Below are positions 31,664 to 40,693 of a DNA stretch of 64,000 nucleotides, one piece after another. The translations under genes were made by a program, and so were the position numbers. The notes under the pieces are model-generated. The model worked only from the letters and a program-made list of their open reading frames with translations, was not told the origin of the DNA and made no database searches. Source of the DNA: Alphaproteobacteria bacterium (lineage in GTDB: Bacteria > Myxococcota_A > UBA796 > CAJQPC01); the NCBI GenBank assembly GCA_020632795.1, contig JACKEV010000006.1, forward strand, positions 864,501 to 928,500, in the 5' to 3' direction. Numbering within the stretch: position 1 is the stretch's first letter; every line of letters starts with the position of its first letter.

Positions 31664-34299
31664 GCGCCCAGCGCCTCGTGGGACGCCTGGAGCTGCGTGA
31701 GCTTCTCCTGGGCCACCGCGAGCTTCTCGCGGAAGCCCTCGACCACGTGCGCGGGGGCCTTCTGCACGAAGCCGGGGTTGCCCAGGCGCTTCTCCAGGTC
31801 GGCCACGTCCTTGGCGGCCTTGCCGATCTCCTTGGCCAGGCGCTCCCGCTCGGCGCCGAGGTCCTTCACGCCCTCCAGGGGGATGAACATCTCCAGGCCG
31901 GTGGCGATGGCCGTGGCCGCGCCCTCGGGGGGATCCCCGTCGAGCAGCGACACCGACTGGACGTTGGCCAGGTGCGCCAGGGCGTCAGCGAAGCGGGACA
32001 GGTCCGCGGCCCGCTCGCCGCGTGCGCTCAGGTCGAACGCCACCTTTGGGGAGATCTCCATGTCGGCGCGCAGACGGCGCAGCGCGGTGATGGCCTCCTG
32101 CAGGCCGCTCACCTGGTGGAGGATGTCGGTGGCGCTGCCCCACTCAGGGTCGTCGGGCCGGGGGTAGCGGGCCTGCATGACCCAGCCCGTCGTGCCCGGC
32201 AGCCGCTGCCACAGCTCCTCGGACAAGAACGGCATGATGGGGTGCATCAGCCGGGCCACCGCCCCGAACACGGTCACCAGGGTCTGCTGGGCGGCCTGGC
32301 GGGCCTCTCCGCCGCCATAGATGGCCGGCTTGGAGAACTCCAGGTACCAGTCACACAGCTCGTCCCAGATGAAGGCGTGCAGCTCCTGGGCGGCCTGGTC
32401 GAAGCGGAACTCCTCCAGAGCCGCGCGCACCCGGGCGGTGGCCACCCCGGCGCGGGCCAGGATCCAGCGGTCGTAGACCGAGGGGGTGGCCGGCTGGTCG
32501 GGGTCGTAGCCCTCCAGGTTCATGCTCATGTACCGGAAGGCCTGCCAGATCTTGTTGGTGAACCGGCTGGACACCTCCACCAGCCGGTCGCCCCAGTTGA
32601 TGTCGCCGCCCTGGGTGGCGTGGAAGGCCAGGGTGTAGCGGAACGCGTCGCACCCGAACTTCTCGATGGTGATCAGCGGGTCCACCACGTTGCCCGAGGT
32701 CTTCGACATCTTCTTGCCGTCCTCGTCGCGCACGAGGCCGTGGATGCACACCTGGTGGAAGGGCACCGCGCCCATGTTGTGCAGCCCGGAGAACATCATC
32801 CGGGCCACCCAGAAGAAGATGATGTCGAAGCCGGTCACCAGCACCGAGGTGGGGTACCACTTGCGCAGCTCGGGCGTGTCGTCAGGCCAGCCCATCGTGG
32901 AGAAGGGCCACAGGGCGCTGGAGAACCAGGTGTCCAGCACGTCCTCGTCCTGACGCAGCGCCGTGCCACCGCAGCCCGCGCACGCCTCGGGGTCGTCCTG
33001 GGCCACGGTCACGTGGTCGCAGCTGGAGCAGTACCACGCCGGGATGCGGTGGCCCCACCAGAGCTGCCGGGAGATGCACCAGTCCCGGATCTCGCGCATC
33101 CAGGCGAAGTAGGTGTTCTCCCAGCCCCGGGGCACGAAGCGGGTGTAGCCGCGCTCCACCGCCGCGATGGCTGGTGCTGCGAGGGGCTTCATCTTCACGT
33201 ACCACTGGGTGGACAGCATGGGCTCCACGATGGCGCCGCCGCGCTGGCTGCGCCCCACCGACATCAGGTGCGGCTTCGTGCCCCGGGTCAGGCCCAGCTC
33301 GTGCAAGGCCTGCTTCACGGCCTTCCGGGCGTCGAAGCGGTCCAGGCCCTCAAAGCGCCCGCCGTTGGCGTTCACCGTGGCCGCCTCATCGAAGATGCTG
33401 ATCATCTCCAGGTCGTGGCGCTTGCCGCACTCGAAGTCGTTGAAGTCGTGGGCCGGGGTGATCTTCACCGCACCCGTGCCGAACGCCGGGTCCACCAGGA
33501 TGTCGTCCCCGACGATGGGGATGTGGCGGTCCACCAGGCGGTTGTGCACGGTCTGCCCGATGAGGTGCTTGTAGCGCGGATCCTCGGGGTGCACGGCCAC
33601 GGCGGTGTCGCCGAGCATCGTCTCGGGCCGGGTGGTGGCCACCACGATCTCGCCGGATCCGTCGGAGAGCGGGTAGGCGAACGAGAACAGCTCGCCGTTG
33701 TAGTTCTCCTCGTGCTCCACCTCCAGGTCGGAGAGCACGGTGCGGCCCAGGGGGTCCCAGTTCACCAGGCGGTGGTCCCGGTAGATGAGGCCCTCCTCGT
33801 ACATCTTCACGAACACGTGGCGCACGGCCCGGGACAGGCCGTCGTCCATGGTGAACCGCTCGCGGGACCAGTCGCAGCTCACGCCGAGCATGCGGAGCTG
33901 GTGGGTGATGCGGGCGCCGTACTCGGCCTTCCACACCCACACCCGCTCGATGAACTTCTCGCGGCCCAGGTCGTGGCGGTCGATGCCCTCGTTGGCCAGG
34001 GCGCGGGTCACCACGAGCTGGGTGGCGATGCCGGCGTGGTCGGTGCCCGGGATCCAGACGGTGGCGTAGCCGTCCATGCGCTTGTAGCGCACCAGGATGT
34101 CCTGGAGCACGTTGTCCATCGCGTGGCCCATGTGCAGGCTGCCGGTCACGTTGGGCGGGGGGATGACGATGGAGAAGCCCGGGCCGGGCTGGTGGGGGTC
34201 GCCCACGAAGCAGCCGTCCGCCTCCCACCGGGGGTAGTAGCGGGCGGCGGCGGCGTGGGCGTCGTAGGTCCTGGGGAGCGCGTCTTCTTGGGTGGACAC
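31660..34299 (-). CDS. valS: Valine--tRNA ligase
   Basis: 879 residues from the GTG at 34299. An ATG at 34350 would add 17 residues, but GAGGAG lies seven bases before the GTG and nothing lies before the ATG. Class I motifs are complete: HIGH-type PPPNVTGSLHMGHAMDN near 45, WIPGTDHAGIATQ, the editing-domain segment TTRPETMLGDTAVAVHP, a Cys cluster (YCSSCDH, CAGCG) and KMSKTSGNVVDP near 525. A C-terminal coiled-coil arm is present (LAKEIGKAAKDVADLEKRL). It leads the valS-nadC-birA-fusion set of overlapping genes. Confidence 0.97.
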   Translation of the reverse strand: MSTQEDALPRTYDAHAAAARYYPRWEADGCFVGDPHQPGPGFSIVIPPPNVTGSLHMGHAMDNVLQDILVRYKRMDGYATVWIPGTDHAGIATQLVVTRALANEGIDRHDLGREKFIERVWVWKAEYGARITHQLRMLGVSCDWSRERFTMDDGLSRAVRHVFVKMYEEGLIYRDHRLVNWDPLGRTVLSDLEVEHEENYNGELFSFAYPLSDGSGEIVVATTRPETMLGDTAVAVHPEDPRYKHLIGQTVHNRLVDRHIPIVGDDILVDPAFGTGAVKITPAHDFNDFECGKRHDLEMISIFDEAATVNANGGRFEGLDRFDARKAVKQALHELGLTRGTKPHLMSVGRSQRGGAIVEPMLSTQWYVKMKPLAAPAIAAVERGYTRFVPRGWENTYFAWMREIRDWCISRQLWWGHRIPAWYCSSCDHVTVAQDDPEACAGCGGTALRQDEDVLDTWFSSALWPFSTMGWPDDTPELRKWYPTSVLVTGFDIIFFWVARMMFSGLHNMGAVPFHQVCIHGLVRDEDGKKMSKTSGNVVDPLITIEKFGCDAFRYTLAFHATQGGDINWGDRLVEVSSRFTNKIWQAFRYMSMNLEGYDPDQPATPSVYDRWILARAGVATARVRAALEEFRFDQAAQELHAFIWDELCDWYLEFSKPAIYGGGEARQAAQQTLVTVFGAVARLMHPIMPFLSEELWQRLPGTTGWVMQARYPRPDDPEWGSATDILHQVSGLQEAITALRRLRADMEISPKVAFDLSARGERAADLSRFADALAHLANVQSVSLLDGDPPEGAATAIATGLEMFIPLEGVKDLGAERERLAKEIGKAAKDVADLEKRLGNPGFVQKAPAHVVEGFREKLAVAQEKLTQLQASHEALGA

Positions 34300-34371
34300 A
34301 GCAGATCTCCTCGGCGGCGGCGCGGCGGCCGCCGGGTGGGGATGGTTCATAAACCGAATCGGGGGAGCTGT

Positions 34372-34396
34372 CCTGCCGCGCGACCTGCGCGGCAGG
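34372..34396. terminator. Hairpin between the pseudo-receiver gene and valS
   Basis: CCTGCCGCG and CGCGGCAGG form a perfect nine-base stem with a seven-base loop. On the minus strand it lies between valS (start 34299) and the upstream receiver gene (stop 34428), so it fits a terminator for the latter. It could also be part of the valS leader. No U tract follows. Confidence 0.5.
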
Positions 34397-34427
34397 GTGC
34401 GCCGGGAGCTCCCGAGCGGAGGCGCGC

Positions 34428-35174
34428 CTAGGCCTTCTCGGCCAGGGCCTCCGGCAGGGTCTCGGCGACCGCCTTGGCGACCGCCTCCGCGACCAGGTCC
34501 CGGAAGTTCGGCGAGGTCACCAGCGCGTTGCGCAGGATCCCTTCAACCACTTCCGGGAGGACCTCCAGGATCGCGCGCTCGAGCGCCGGCCCGATGGTGG
34601 CCGGATCGACCGCGACGTGCTCCACGTAGCGATGGTCACGGGGAATGAAGGTGGCCAGCCGCTCCTCGGATACCGGCGGGGGCTGCACCGGGGGGGCGGT
34701 GGCGGGCGCCGGGATCGTGGGGGGCAGATCGTCGTCGTCGTCGGCCAGGGCGAGGGTCACGGCCACCGCCTGGGGCTCGGGCTGGGCGGGGAGCTTGCCC
34801 AGCGCCAGCGGGCCCAGGGACTCCTCCACCCGGCTGCGCAGGGAGCGCGCGGTGAAGGGCACCTTGATCTGGCCGTCGACGCCGGCCTCGGCGGCGCGCT
34901 CGGCGTCGTACACCTCGAAGCCGCCGGCCAGCAGATACACCAGCGCAGCGGGGTGCTGCTCGCGCAGGGTCCGGGCCAGGTCGTAGCCGGTGTGCCCGCC
35001 GGGGAGCCGCACCGCCGCGAACACCAGGTCGATGGAGCGCGCGTCGGCGCAGGCCTGAGCGTCGCCGGCACCGGTAGCGCGCAACACGGTGAACCCCGTG
35101 TTGTCGAAGGCTTCCTGCACGCGCTGGTGTGTCGTGGGGTTGGTGTCCACCACGAGGACGGTCTTGCTGATCAT
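34428..35174 (-). CDS. Pseudo-receiver-domain protein lacking the phospho-acceptor Asp
   Basis: 248 residues from the ATG at 35174 (AGGGG six bases ahead); an ATG two codons earlier is also possible. Residues 3-115 are a CheY-like receiver: TVLVVDTNP with the acidic pocket, and a conserved Lys in QIKVPF. The phosphorylation-site strand reads LVFAAVRLPGG where Asp should follow VF/VI, so the acceptor is Ala. A Pro/Ala/Asp-rich linker (130-165) and a C-terminal helical segment follow (EHVAVDPATIGPALERAILE, LVAEAVAKAVAETLPEALA), similar to tails of other myxobacterial response-regulator-like proteins. It probably acts as a phosphorylation-independent interaction module. Confidence 0.8.
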   Translation of the reverse strand: MISKTVLVVDTNPTTHQRVQEAFDNTGFTVLRATGAGDAQACADARSIDLVFAAVRLPGGHTGYDLARTLREQHPAALVYLLAGGFEVYDAERAAEAGVDGQIKVPFTARSLRSRVEESLGPLALGKLPAQPEPQAVAVTLALADDDDDLPPTIPAPATAPPVQPPPVSEERLATFIPRDHRYVEHVAVDPATIGPALERAILEVLPEVVEGILRNALVTSPNFRDLVAEAVAKAVAETLPEALAEKA

Positions 35175-35199
35175 CGCCATCCCCTGGGCAAGCCGAACA

Positions 35200-35229
35200 G
35201 GGTTACCATCGCCTACCGCATCCTGTCAA
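35200..35229 (-). promoter_or_regulatory. Candidate promoter of the pseudo-receiver gene
   Basis: Minus-strand TTGACA (35224-35229), an exact -35 consensus, then an 18-base spacer and TAACCC (35200-35205). The gene start is about 25 bases further. The -10 box is only a partial match. Confidence 0.45.
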
Positions 35230-35268
35230 AGTCGGGTGGTCGGGAGAGCCGGAAATCGTCCAGCCGGA

Positions 35269-36108
35269 TCAAAGCTCCTGCACGACGAGGACGTGCGTAC
35301 CCCGAGTAACCACTTCGACCTGCAGGCCGTCGTCGGTCTCCTGGACATCCGAGTTCTGGAAGCCGACGTAGAGGTTGATGAATTCGACGTTGAGCTGCTC
35401 GTTCAGGAGATCCCAGACGTCGTCGGTGATCGTGAACGAGTCGCCGCTGCCCGCGGCGCAGGTCACCGTGCCCCAGGCCTCGCCCTCGCGCTCCTGGCGG
35501 ATCTGGAGCCAGGCTTCATCCCAGTCGCTGGCGTCCCAGGTCACGTCGACGGTCTCGCCGAAGGTGATCTGCCGATCGCCGTCGTCGTCGGTGATGTCGG
35601 TGTCCACCCAGGCGATGCTGCCCGCCGGGGGCGCCGTGACCCCGGTCAGGGGCCCCGCGTCGTCCAGGGTCAGGCCGTCGCCCAGCATCTCGGCGGCGTC
35701 GGCGCAGGAGTGGACGTTGGACAGCACCTCGTCGAGGTAGAAGCCCGGGCCGAGCCGCTCGAAGCGGCCGCTCTGATCCCCGGTGGTCCAGGTCGGCGCG
35801 CTGGAGAGGCCCGGCAGGTCCTCGCCGCCCTCGCCGGCGTCATAGGGGAACATCGACAGGCCCTCGGAGCAGCCGCCCGCGCCGGGCAGCACGCGATCCT
35901 GGAGGGTGTCGGGGGCGTACTCCAGCGACACGTCGAACGAGAAGACGCCCTGGAAGACCTGCTCGGTGTAGGGATCCTGGCACTCCCAGGTGAACACATC
36001 GGCGGTCAGCCGCGCGTCGGGCTCCGGGCCGCCGGCCAGGCTGAACTTGCCCTGGCACGCCCCCAGCGGGAGCGCGAGCAGGAGCAGGGTGCGTGGTGTC
36101 ATGGTCAT
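35269..36108 (-). CDS. Lipoprotein of unknown function
   Basis: 279 residues from the ATG at 36108 (a second ATG follows two codons later). The lipobox is LPLGAC near residue 18. The mature protein is acidic (pI low by eye) and has many Asp, Trp and Thr and several Cys, with the stretch DTDITDDDGDRQITFGETVDVTWDASDWDEAW in the middle that suggests a beta-sandwich. I do not recognise a family. It is divergent from a lipoprotein hydrolase gene at 36231. TTGACA on the minus strand at 36163-36168 could belong to its promoter, but no -10 box is well spaced. Confidence 0.75.
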   Translation of the reverse strand: MTMTPRTLLLLALPLGACQGKFSLAGGPEPDARLTADVFTWECQDPYTEQVFQGVFSFDVSLEYAPDTLQDRVLPGAGGCSEGLSMFPYDAGEGGEDLPGLSSAPTWTTGDQSGRFERLGPGFYLDEVLSNVHSCADAAEMLGDGLTLDDAGPLTGVTAPPAGSIAWVDTDITDDDGDRQITFGETVDVTWDASDWDEAWLQIRQEREGEAWGTVTCAAGSGDSFTITDDVWDLLNEQLNVEFINLYVGFQNSDVQETDDGLQVEVVTRGTHVLVVQEL

Positions 36109-36230
36109 CGAGCCTACCTGCTTCAACGTCAGACAGGATACTTGGATTCACAGACATCGCCATGTCAACCTTCCATGAAGGAGCCCCCGCCAGGACGGCC
36201 CTCCCTCCCGTGGAATCCCCCGAGGCCCCC

Positions 36231-38090
36231 GTGCTCCTGCTCCCCGCGCTGCTGCTGGCCTGCCGCCCCTCCCTGCCCCAGCCCTTCATGGACCTCGACG
36301 GCGGCTTCTTCGACTACCCGTGGCCTTCGGTCGAGGCCTCCGGCCCCAACGGCGGCCCCACCTTCGACGGCTTCCCCAAGGCCGATGAGATCGAGCTGCT
36401 GGCCGAGTACACCGCCCTGGCCGACGAGGTGATCGAGGGCGCGAGCAACAACGCGCCGGCCTTCTTCCGCTTCGACGCGCCCATCGACGTCAGCGCCCTG
36501 CCCGACCCCGCCGGCTCCCTCGAACTGGACAGCCCCATCTTCATCGTGGACGTCGACCCGTACTCGCCCACCTGGGGCCAGCGCGTGCCGGTGCAGTGGG
36601 ACTTCCAGGAGGCCGAGACCGCCTACCAGCCCGAGAACCTGCTCGCCTTCGGGCCCATCTGGGGCTGGCCCCTGCGCCCGGAGACCACCTACGCCGCGGT
36701 GGTCACCACCGACATCGCCTCACGAAACCCCGCGGTGGACGAGCTGTTCGACCCGGCCAACCCCGACTACGCCGACACCTACGAGCCCGCCCGCCTCGCG
36801 CTCTTCGAGATGGGCGTGCCCATGGAGCGGGTGGCCGCGCTCACCGTGTTCACGACCCAGCGCCCCACCTCCGAGATGGAGGAGCTCTCCTGGCGCATCC
36901 GGGAGCACCTGGGCCAGCAGGAGCTGGATCAGCCGCTCACCTTCGTGACCCGCAACCAGTTCTTCGAGCTGTGGGAGGGGCGGCTGTTCCTGCCGGTGTG
37001 GCAGCACGGCGAGCGCCCCTACGCCAGCGAGGGCGGCGGCTTCGAGCGCGGCGAGGACGGCTGGCACGAGATCTACGCCTGGGAGCGCGTGGCCTTCTCG
37101 CTCACGATCCCCATCAACACCGAGACCCCGCCGGGGGGCTGGCCGCTGGTGCTCTACGCCCACGGCACCGGCGGCGACCACCAGAGCTGCTGCTCCACCC
37201 GCTACACCACCAGCCCGGCCGCGAACATGGCCCGAGCCGGCTTCGCGGTCATGGGCGTGGCCCAGCCCCTGCACGACGATCGCGCCACCCCGGGCACCAT
37301 CCCCGATCTGCACACCTTCAACTTCCTCAACCCCCGCTCGGGGCGCACGAACTTCCGCCAGGGGGCGCTGGACACCGTCTACCTGGCCACGGTGCTCACC
37401 GGGCGGCAGCACGTCTTCGACGCCGACGGCGAGCCCCTCCCCCTGAACCCCGACCGCGTGGCGTTCATGGGGCACTCCCAGGGGGGCATCACCGGGGCCA
37501 TCGCCCTGCCCTTCATCAGCGACCGGATCCGCGCGGCCATGCTCTCCGGGGCGGGCGGCGGCATGTCCATGACCGTGGTGTACCGCGAGCAGGGCGGGCT
37601 CGACATCGAGGCCCTGCTCCGCGAGGCCCTGGACTTCGACTACGACGAGGAGCTGGACCTGCTCCACCCCACCGTCGCGCTCATCCAGACCCTCACAGAC
37701 GTCACCGACCCCTTGAGCTACGCCCCGTGGTGGTTCCAGGAGGAGGGCCCGCTGGGCCTCCCGCCCGTGTCGGTGCTGATGACCGAGGGCATGGAGGACG
37801 AGCACACCCCGCCCATCACCACCGAGGCGCTGGCCGCCGCCGCGGGCCTGCCCATCGTGCAGCCGGCCGAGCACCTCAACGACGCGCACGTCCTGGCCGG
37901 CCTCGGCACGGTCTCCCTGCCGGCGGTCGACAACCTTCGGGCGTATGATGATCGGGCCCTGACCGGAGCGCTGGCTCAGTTCCCGGATCAGGACCACTTC
38001 GTGATCTTCGAGCTGCAGGAGGCCACGCTCATGGTCCGCGCATTCCTCTCCTCTGCTCTGGAGGACAGCCCGCGCATCGAGGCCCCCTGA
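36231..38090 (+). CDS. Lipoprotein alpha/beta hydrolase (lipase/esterase-like)
   Basis: 619 residues if started at the GTG at 36231, which follows GAGG and gives a minimal lipoprotein signal (VLLLPALLLAC). Similar uncharged short signals occur at 51479. An ATG at 36162 would give a longer N-terminus. A beta-rich region (about 20-290) precedes a hydrolase domain: LVLYAHGTGGDHQSCCSTRY with the oxyanion region near 310, the elbow MGHSQGGITG near 415, and a late DEHTPPITTEAL/HLNDAHV segment that may supply the acid and His. Cys pair CC suggests export. It probably hydrolyses an ester outside the inner membrane; substrate unknown. It is coupled to a subtilisin-like gene by TGATG. Confidence 0.85.
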   Translation: MLLLPALLLACRPSLPQPFMDLDGGFFDYPWPSVEASGPNGGPTFDGFPKADEIELLAEYTALADEVIEGASNNAPAFFRFDAPIDVSALPDPAGSLELDSPIFIVDVDPYSPTWGQRVPVQWDFQEAETAYQPENLLAFGPIWGWPLRPETTYAAVVTTDIASRNPAVDELFDPANPDYADTYEPARLALFEMGVPMERVAALTVFTTQRPTSEMEELSWRIREHLGQQELDQPLTFVTRNQFFELWEGRLFLPVWQHGERPYASEGGGFERGEDGWHEIYAWERVAFSLTIPINTETPPGGWPLVLYAHGTGGDHQSCCSTRYTTSPAANMARAGFAVMGVAQPLHDDRATPGTIPDLHTFNFLNPRSGRTNFRQGALDTVYLATVLTGRQHVFDADGEPLPLNPDRVAFMGHSQGGITGAIALPFISDRIRAAMLSGAGGGMSMTVVYREQGGLDIEALLREALDFDYDEELDLLHPTVALIQTLTDVTDPLSYAPWWFQEEGPLGLPPVSVLMTEGMEDEHTPPITTEALAAAAGLPIVQPAEHLNDAHVLAGLGTVSLPAVDNLRAYDDRALTGALAQFPDQDHFVIFELQEATLMVRAFLSSALEDSPRIEAP

Positions 38091-39757
38091 TGTGGGCCCT
38101 GCTCGGGATCGCCCTTGCCGCGCCGCCGCCCGCCGGCCAGCCCCTGAACGCCAGCGGCAACCCGGTGCTGCGGGGGGACCTCGCGCAGCGCGTCGCTGAC
38201 GGCGCGCCGACGGGCGAGGTGCAGGTGGTCGCCGAGCTGGCCCCCGGCGCCGACGTCGGCCCGCTGCTCGCCGCGGCGCCCGGGGCCACCGTCGAGGCCG
38301 TCGCCGCCCCCTGGGTGCAGCTCCGCCTGCCCTGGTCCGAGCTGGGCAAGGCCGCCGCCGCGCCGGGGGTGCGCCTCATCCGCCGCCCCTACCGACCCCA
38401 CCCCCAGGAGGTCACGTCCCAGGGGGTGGCCGAGGTGCTCGACCAGGACTGGCACGCCGCCGGGTTCACCGGCGCGGGCGTGCGCGTCGCCATCCTCGAC
38501 GTGGGCTTCGACGGCTACGAGGACCTGCTGGGCACCGAGCTGCCCGACGCGGTGAACGCGGACCTGCGGGCCACCTGGCGCAGCTCCGAGCACGGCACCG
38601 ACGTCGCCGAGATCGTCCACGACATGGCCCCCGACGCCGCGCTCGACCTCTACAGCTTCGACACCGACGTCGAGTTCATGGTGGCGCTCATGCGCATCGC
38701 GGACAGCGACGCGGCGGTGGTCAACGCCTCCATCGGCTTCGACAACGTCTGGCACGCCGACGGCACCAGCCCGTGGACCGAGGCGGTGGACCGGCTGGTC
38801 GACGGCGGGACCGCGTGGATGTCGGCGGCGGGCAACGAGGTCGGCAACTACCACATCGGCGCGGTCACCGACACCGACGGCGACGGCTGGCTGGAGATCG
38901 AGGGCCTGGAGGACTTCCCGATCTACGGCGACGAGGGGGAGGTCGAGGTCTCCATCCGCTGGAGCGAGCCCTTCGCCGGCGCCAGCACCGACCTCGACCT
39001 CTTCGTCCAGGACAGCAACGGGACCCGCTGTGGCACCAGCCGGGGCTTCCAGAACGGCGACGACGACCCCTACGAGCACGTCGACTGTGAGCTGGACGAC
39101 GGGGGCGACGCCGCCACCCTCTCCATCGAGCTGTACAGCGGCACCCCCGAGGGCCTCACGGTCTGGATCTACGCCGACGAGGGGCTGCCCGACGCCTACG
39201 CCACCCGCCCTGGCACCCTCACCCTGCCGGCCGACGGCCACAACGTGGTGTCGGTGGCCGCCTGGGACTGGGAGGACAACCGCCTGATGGACTACTCCTC
39301 CCGCGGGCCCACCGACGACGGCCGCCTCAAACCCGACCTCGCCGCCCCCAGCTACGTGCGCACGGCGACCAGCCCCTCCGGCTTCGGCGGCACCAGCGCG
39401 GCGACCCCCCACGTCACCGGCGCGGCGGCCCTCGTGCTCCAGGCTGGCCTCGCGTCCGATCCCGGCGCCCTGGCGGACTGGCTGCGCGCCCACACCGAGG
39501 ACCGCAGCGACCCCGGCCCCGACAACCTCTTCGGGTACGGCATCCTGCGCCTGGGCGAGCCCCCCTCCTCAGCGCCTGATGACACCGACGATCCCGATGA
39601 CACCGACGTCACGGAAGACTCCGACCCCACGCCTGCGGCCCCGCACGTCGAGCCGCGCAGCAGCGTGTGGGCCTGCGGCGCGGCGCCCGCCGGCCCGTGG
39701 TGGCTGGCGCTCTTCGCCCTCGGTCTGCTCAGGCGAAGTTCATCGTCCCGGGCGTAG
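38090..39757 (+). CDS. Secreted subtilisin-like serine protease (S8) with MYXO-CTERM-like tail
   Basis: 555 residues with a short signal peptide (MWALLGIALAAPP). The S8 triad is visible: Asp in VAILDVGFDGYE near 130, His in SSEHGTDVAEIVHDMAP near 168, Asn in MSAAGNEVGNY near 248, and Ser in GGTSAATPHVTGAAALVLQ near 436. Between Asn and Ser is an insert of about 130 residues rich in Asp that resembles a pre-peptidase C-terminal-type beta domain. The end has a Thr/Asp/Pro linker (DDTDDPDDTDVTEDSD), a single Cys, a hydrophobic stretch and LLRR, a MYXO-CTERM-like sorting tail. It overlaps the upstream lipase gene by TGATG and the convergent hydrolase gene by 29 bases. Confidence 0.9.
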   Translation: MWALLGIALAAPPPAGQPLNASGNPVLRGDLAQRVADGAPTGEVQVVAELAPGADVGPLLAAAPGATVEAVAAPWVQLRLPWSELGKAAAAPGVRLIRRPYRPHPQEVTSQGVAEVLDQDWHAAGFTGAGVRVAILDVGFDGYEDLLGTELPDAVNADLRATWRSSEHGTDVAEIVHDMAPDAALDLYSFDTDVEFMVALMRIADSDAAVVNASIGFDNVWHADGTSPWTEAVDRLVDGGTAWMSAAGNEVGNYHIGAVTDTDGDGWLEIEGLEDFPIYGDEGEVEVSIRWSEPFAGASTDLDLFVQDSNGTRCGTSRGFQNGDDDPYEHVDCELDDGGDAATLSIELYSGTPEGLTVWIYADEGLPDAYATRPGTLTLPADGHNVVSVAAWDWEDNRLMDYSSRGPTDDGRLKPDLAAPSYVRTATSPSGFGGTSAATPHVTGAAALVLQAGLASDPGALADWLRAHTEDRSDPGPDNLFGYGILRLGEPPSSAPDDTDDPDDTDVTEDSDPTPAAPHVEPRSSVWACGAAPAGPWWLALFALGLLRRSSSSRA

Positions 39758-40610
39758 GGTGGCCGTCTTCGATGCCCTCGGGCAGCGGGAGCCCGAAGGC
39801 GCGGGCCGCGTAGATCGCCACCGACAGCGGGCGGGTCTCGATGGCCTGGTAGCCGCAGTTCGGGATCTGGTTGAGGACGACGCACTCCAGCTCGGCCTCC
39901 AGCCGCTTGGCCAGATCCACCAGGTTGACCTTGTCGCTGTAGCCCCAGATCAGGGTCGTGGGCACGCGCAGGGCGGGCAGGTCGTCCCCCAGCCCGGGGT
40001 CCATGTCCGCCAGCAACAGCTTCCAGGCGGCGTCGCGCCCCCCGGGGCGCTCCAGGGGCGCCATCACCGCGTCGATCAGGGCGTCGTCCACCCGGAGCGG
40101 CTCGTGGTACTGCCGGTCCAGCAGCATGCGCCGCACCCGCTCCCGGGTGAAGAACCAGCGCGCGCCGACCTGCCCCAGCGGTGAGCGCGTGATGTAGCGC
40201 CCTCGCAGGCCCTCCAGGGGGTTGGGGAAGGTCGACGGCGACGCGGAGACGTGGTGCTCGACGCGCTCGGGGTGGTCCAGGCTCAGGCGGATGCCCACCG
40301 CGCCCCCCAGACCGTGGGTGAACAGCCGCGCCCGCTCGATGCCCAGGGCGTCCAGGGTGCCCCGCAGGACGTCGGCCAGCCAGGGCACGGTGTAGGGGGC
40401 GTCCTCGGGGGCGTCGGAGCCGCCGCAGCCCGGCAGATCCAGCGCCACGCAGCGCGCGACCTGCTGGAAGTGGGGCAACAGGTAGCGCCACTCCTGGGCA
40501 GCGCGCAGCCAGCCGTGGACGAAGACGACGGGGGCGCCGTCGCCGCTGCCGCCCTGCTCCACGCGGATCCCGACCCCGTCGACCTGAATCCGCCGGACGT
40601 CCTGGGGCAT
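39729..40610 (-). CDS. Alpha/beta hydrolase-fold protein with nucleophile Ser replaced by Gly
   Basis: 293 residues from the ATG at 40610, which has a perfect AAGGAGG six bases ahead. The fold is that of epoxide-hydrolase or haloperoxidase-type proteins: VVFVHGWLRAAQEWRYL near 40, CVALDLPGCGGSD, and the elbow region LFTHGLGGAVGIRL near 105. The usual GHSxGG is THGLGG, so the catalytic Ser is Gly. The acid region is present (LIWGYSDKVNLV near 240), and the late His is doubtful (NCGYQAIETRP where H is usual). It may be a non-enzymatic receptor-like member of the fold. Divergent from coaC. Confidence 0.8.
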   Translation of the reverse strand: MPQDVRRIQVDGVGIRVEQGGSGDGAPVVFVHGWLRAAQEWRYLLPHFQQVARCVALDLPGCGGSDAPEDAPYTVPWLADVLRGTLDALGIERARLFTHGLGGAVGIRLSLDHPERVEHHVSASPSTFPNPLEGLRGRYITRSPLGQVGARWFFTRERVRRMLLDRQYHEPLRVDDALIDAVMAPLERPGGRDAAWKLLLADMDPGLGDDLPALRVPTTLIWGYSDKVNLVDLAKRLEAELECVVLNQIPNCGYQAIETRPLSVAIYAARAFGLPLPEGIEDGHPTPGTMNFA

Positions 40611-40693
40611 GTGCAACCTCCTTGCAGCGGAATAATGGGCCGATACGGGGTCGGCCAGCAAGGCCCCGGCCCCCTCCGCTCCCGGGAGACCCC

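Noticed and set aside
31678..34431. Open frame of about 917 codons opposite valS
   Set aside because: Antisense shadow; valS is certain from its HIGH and KMSKS motifs.
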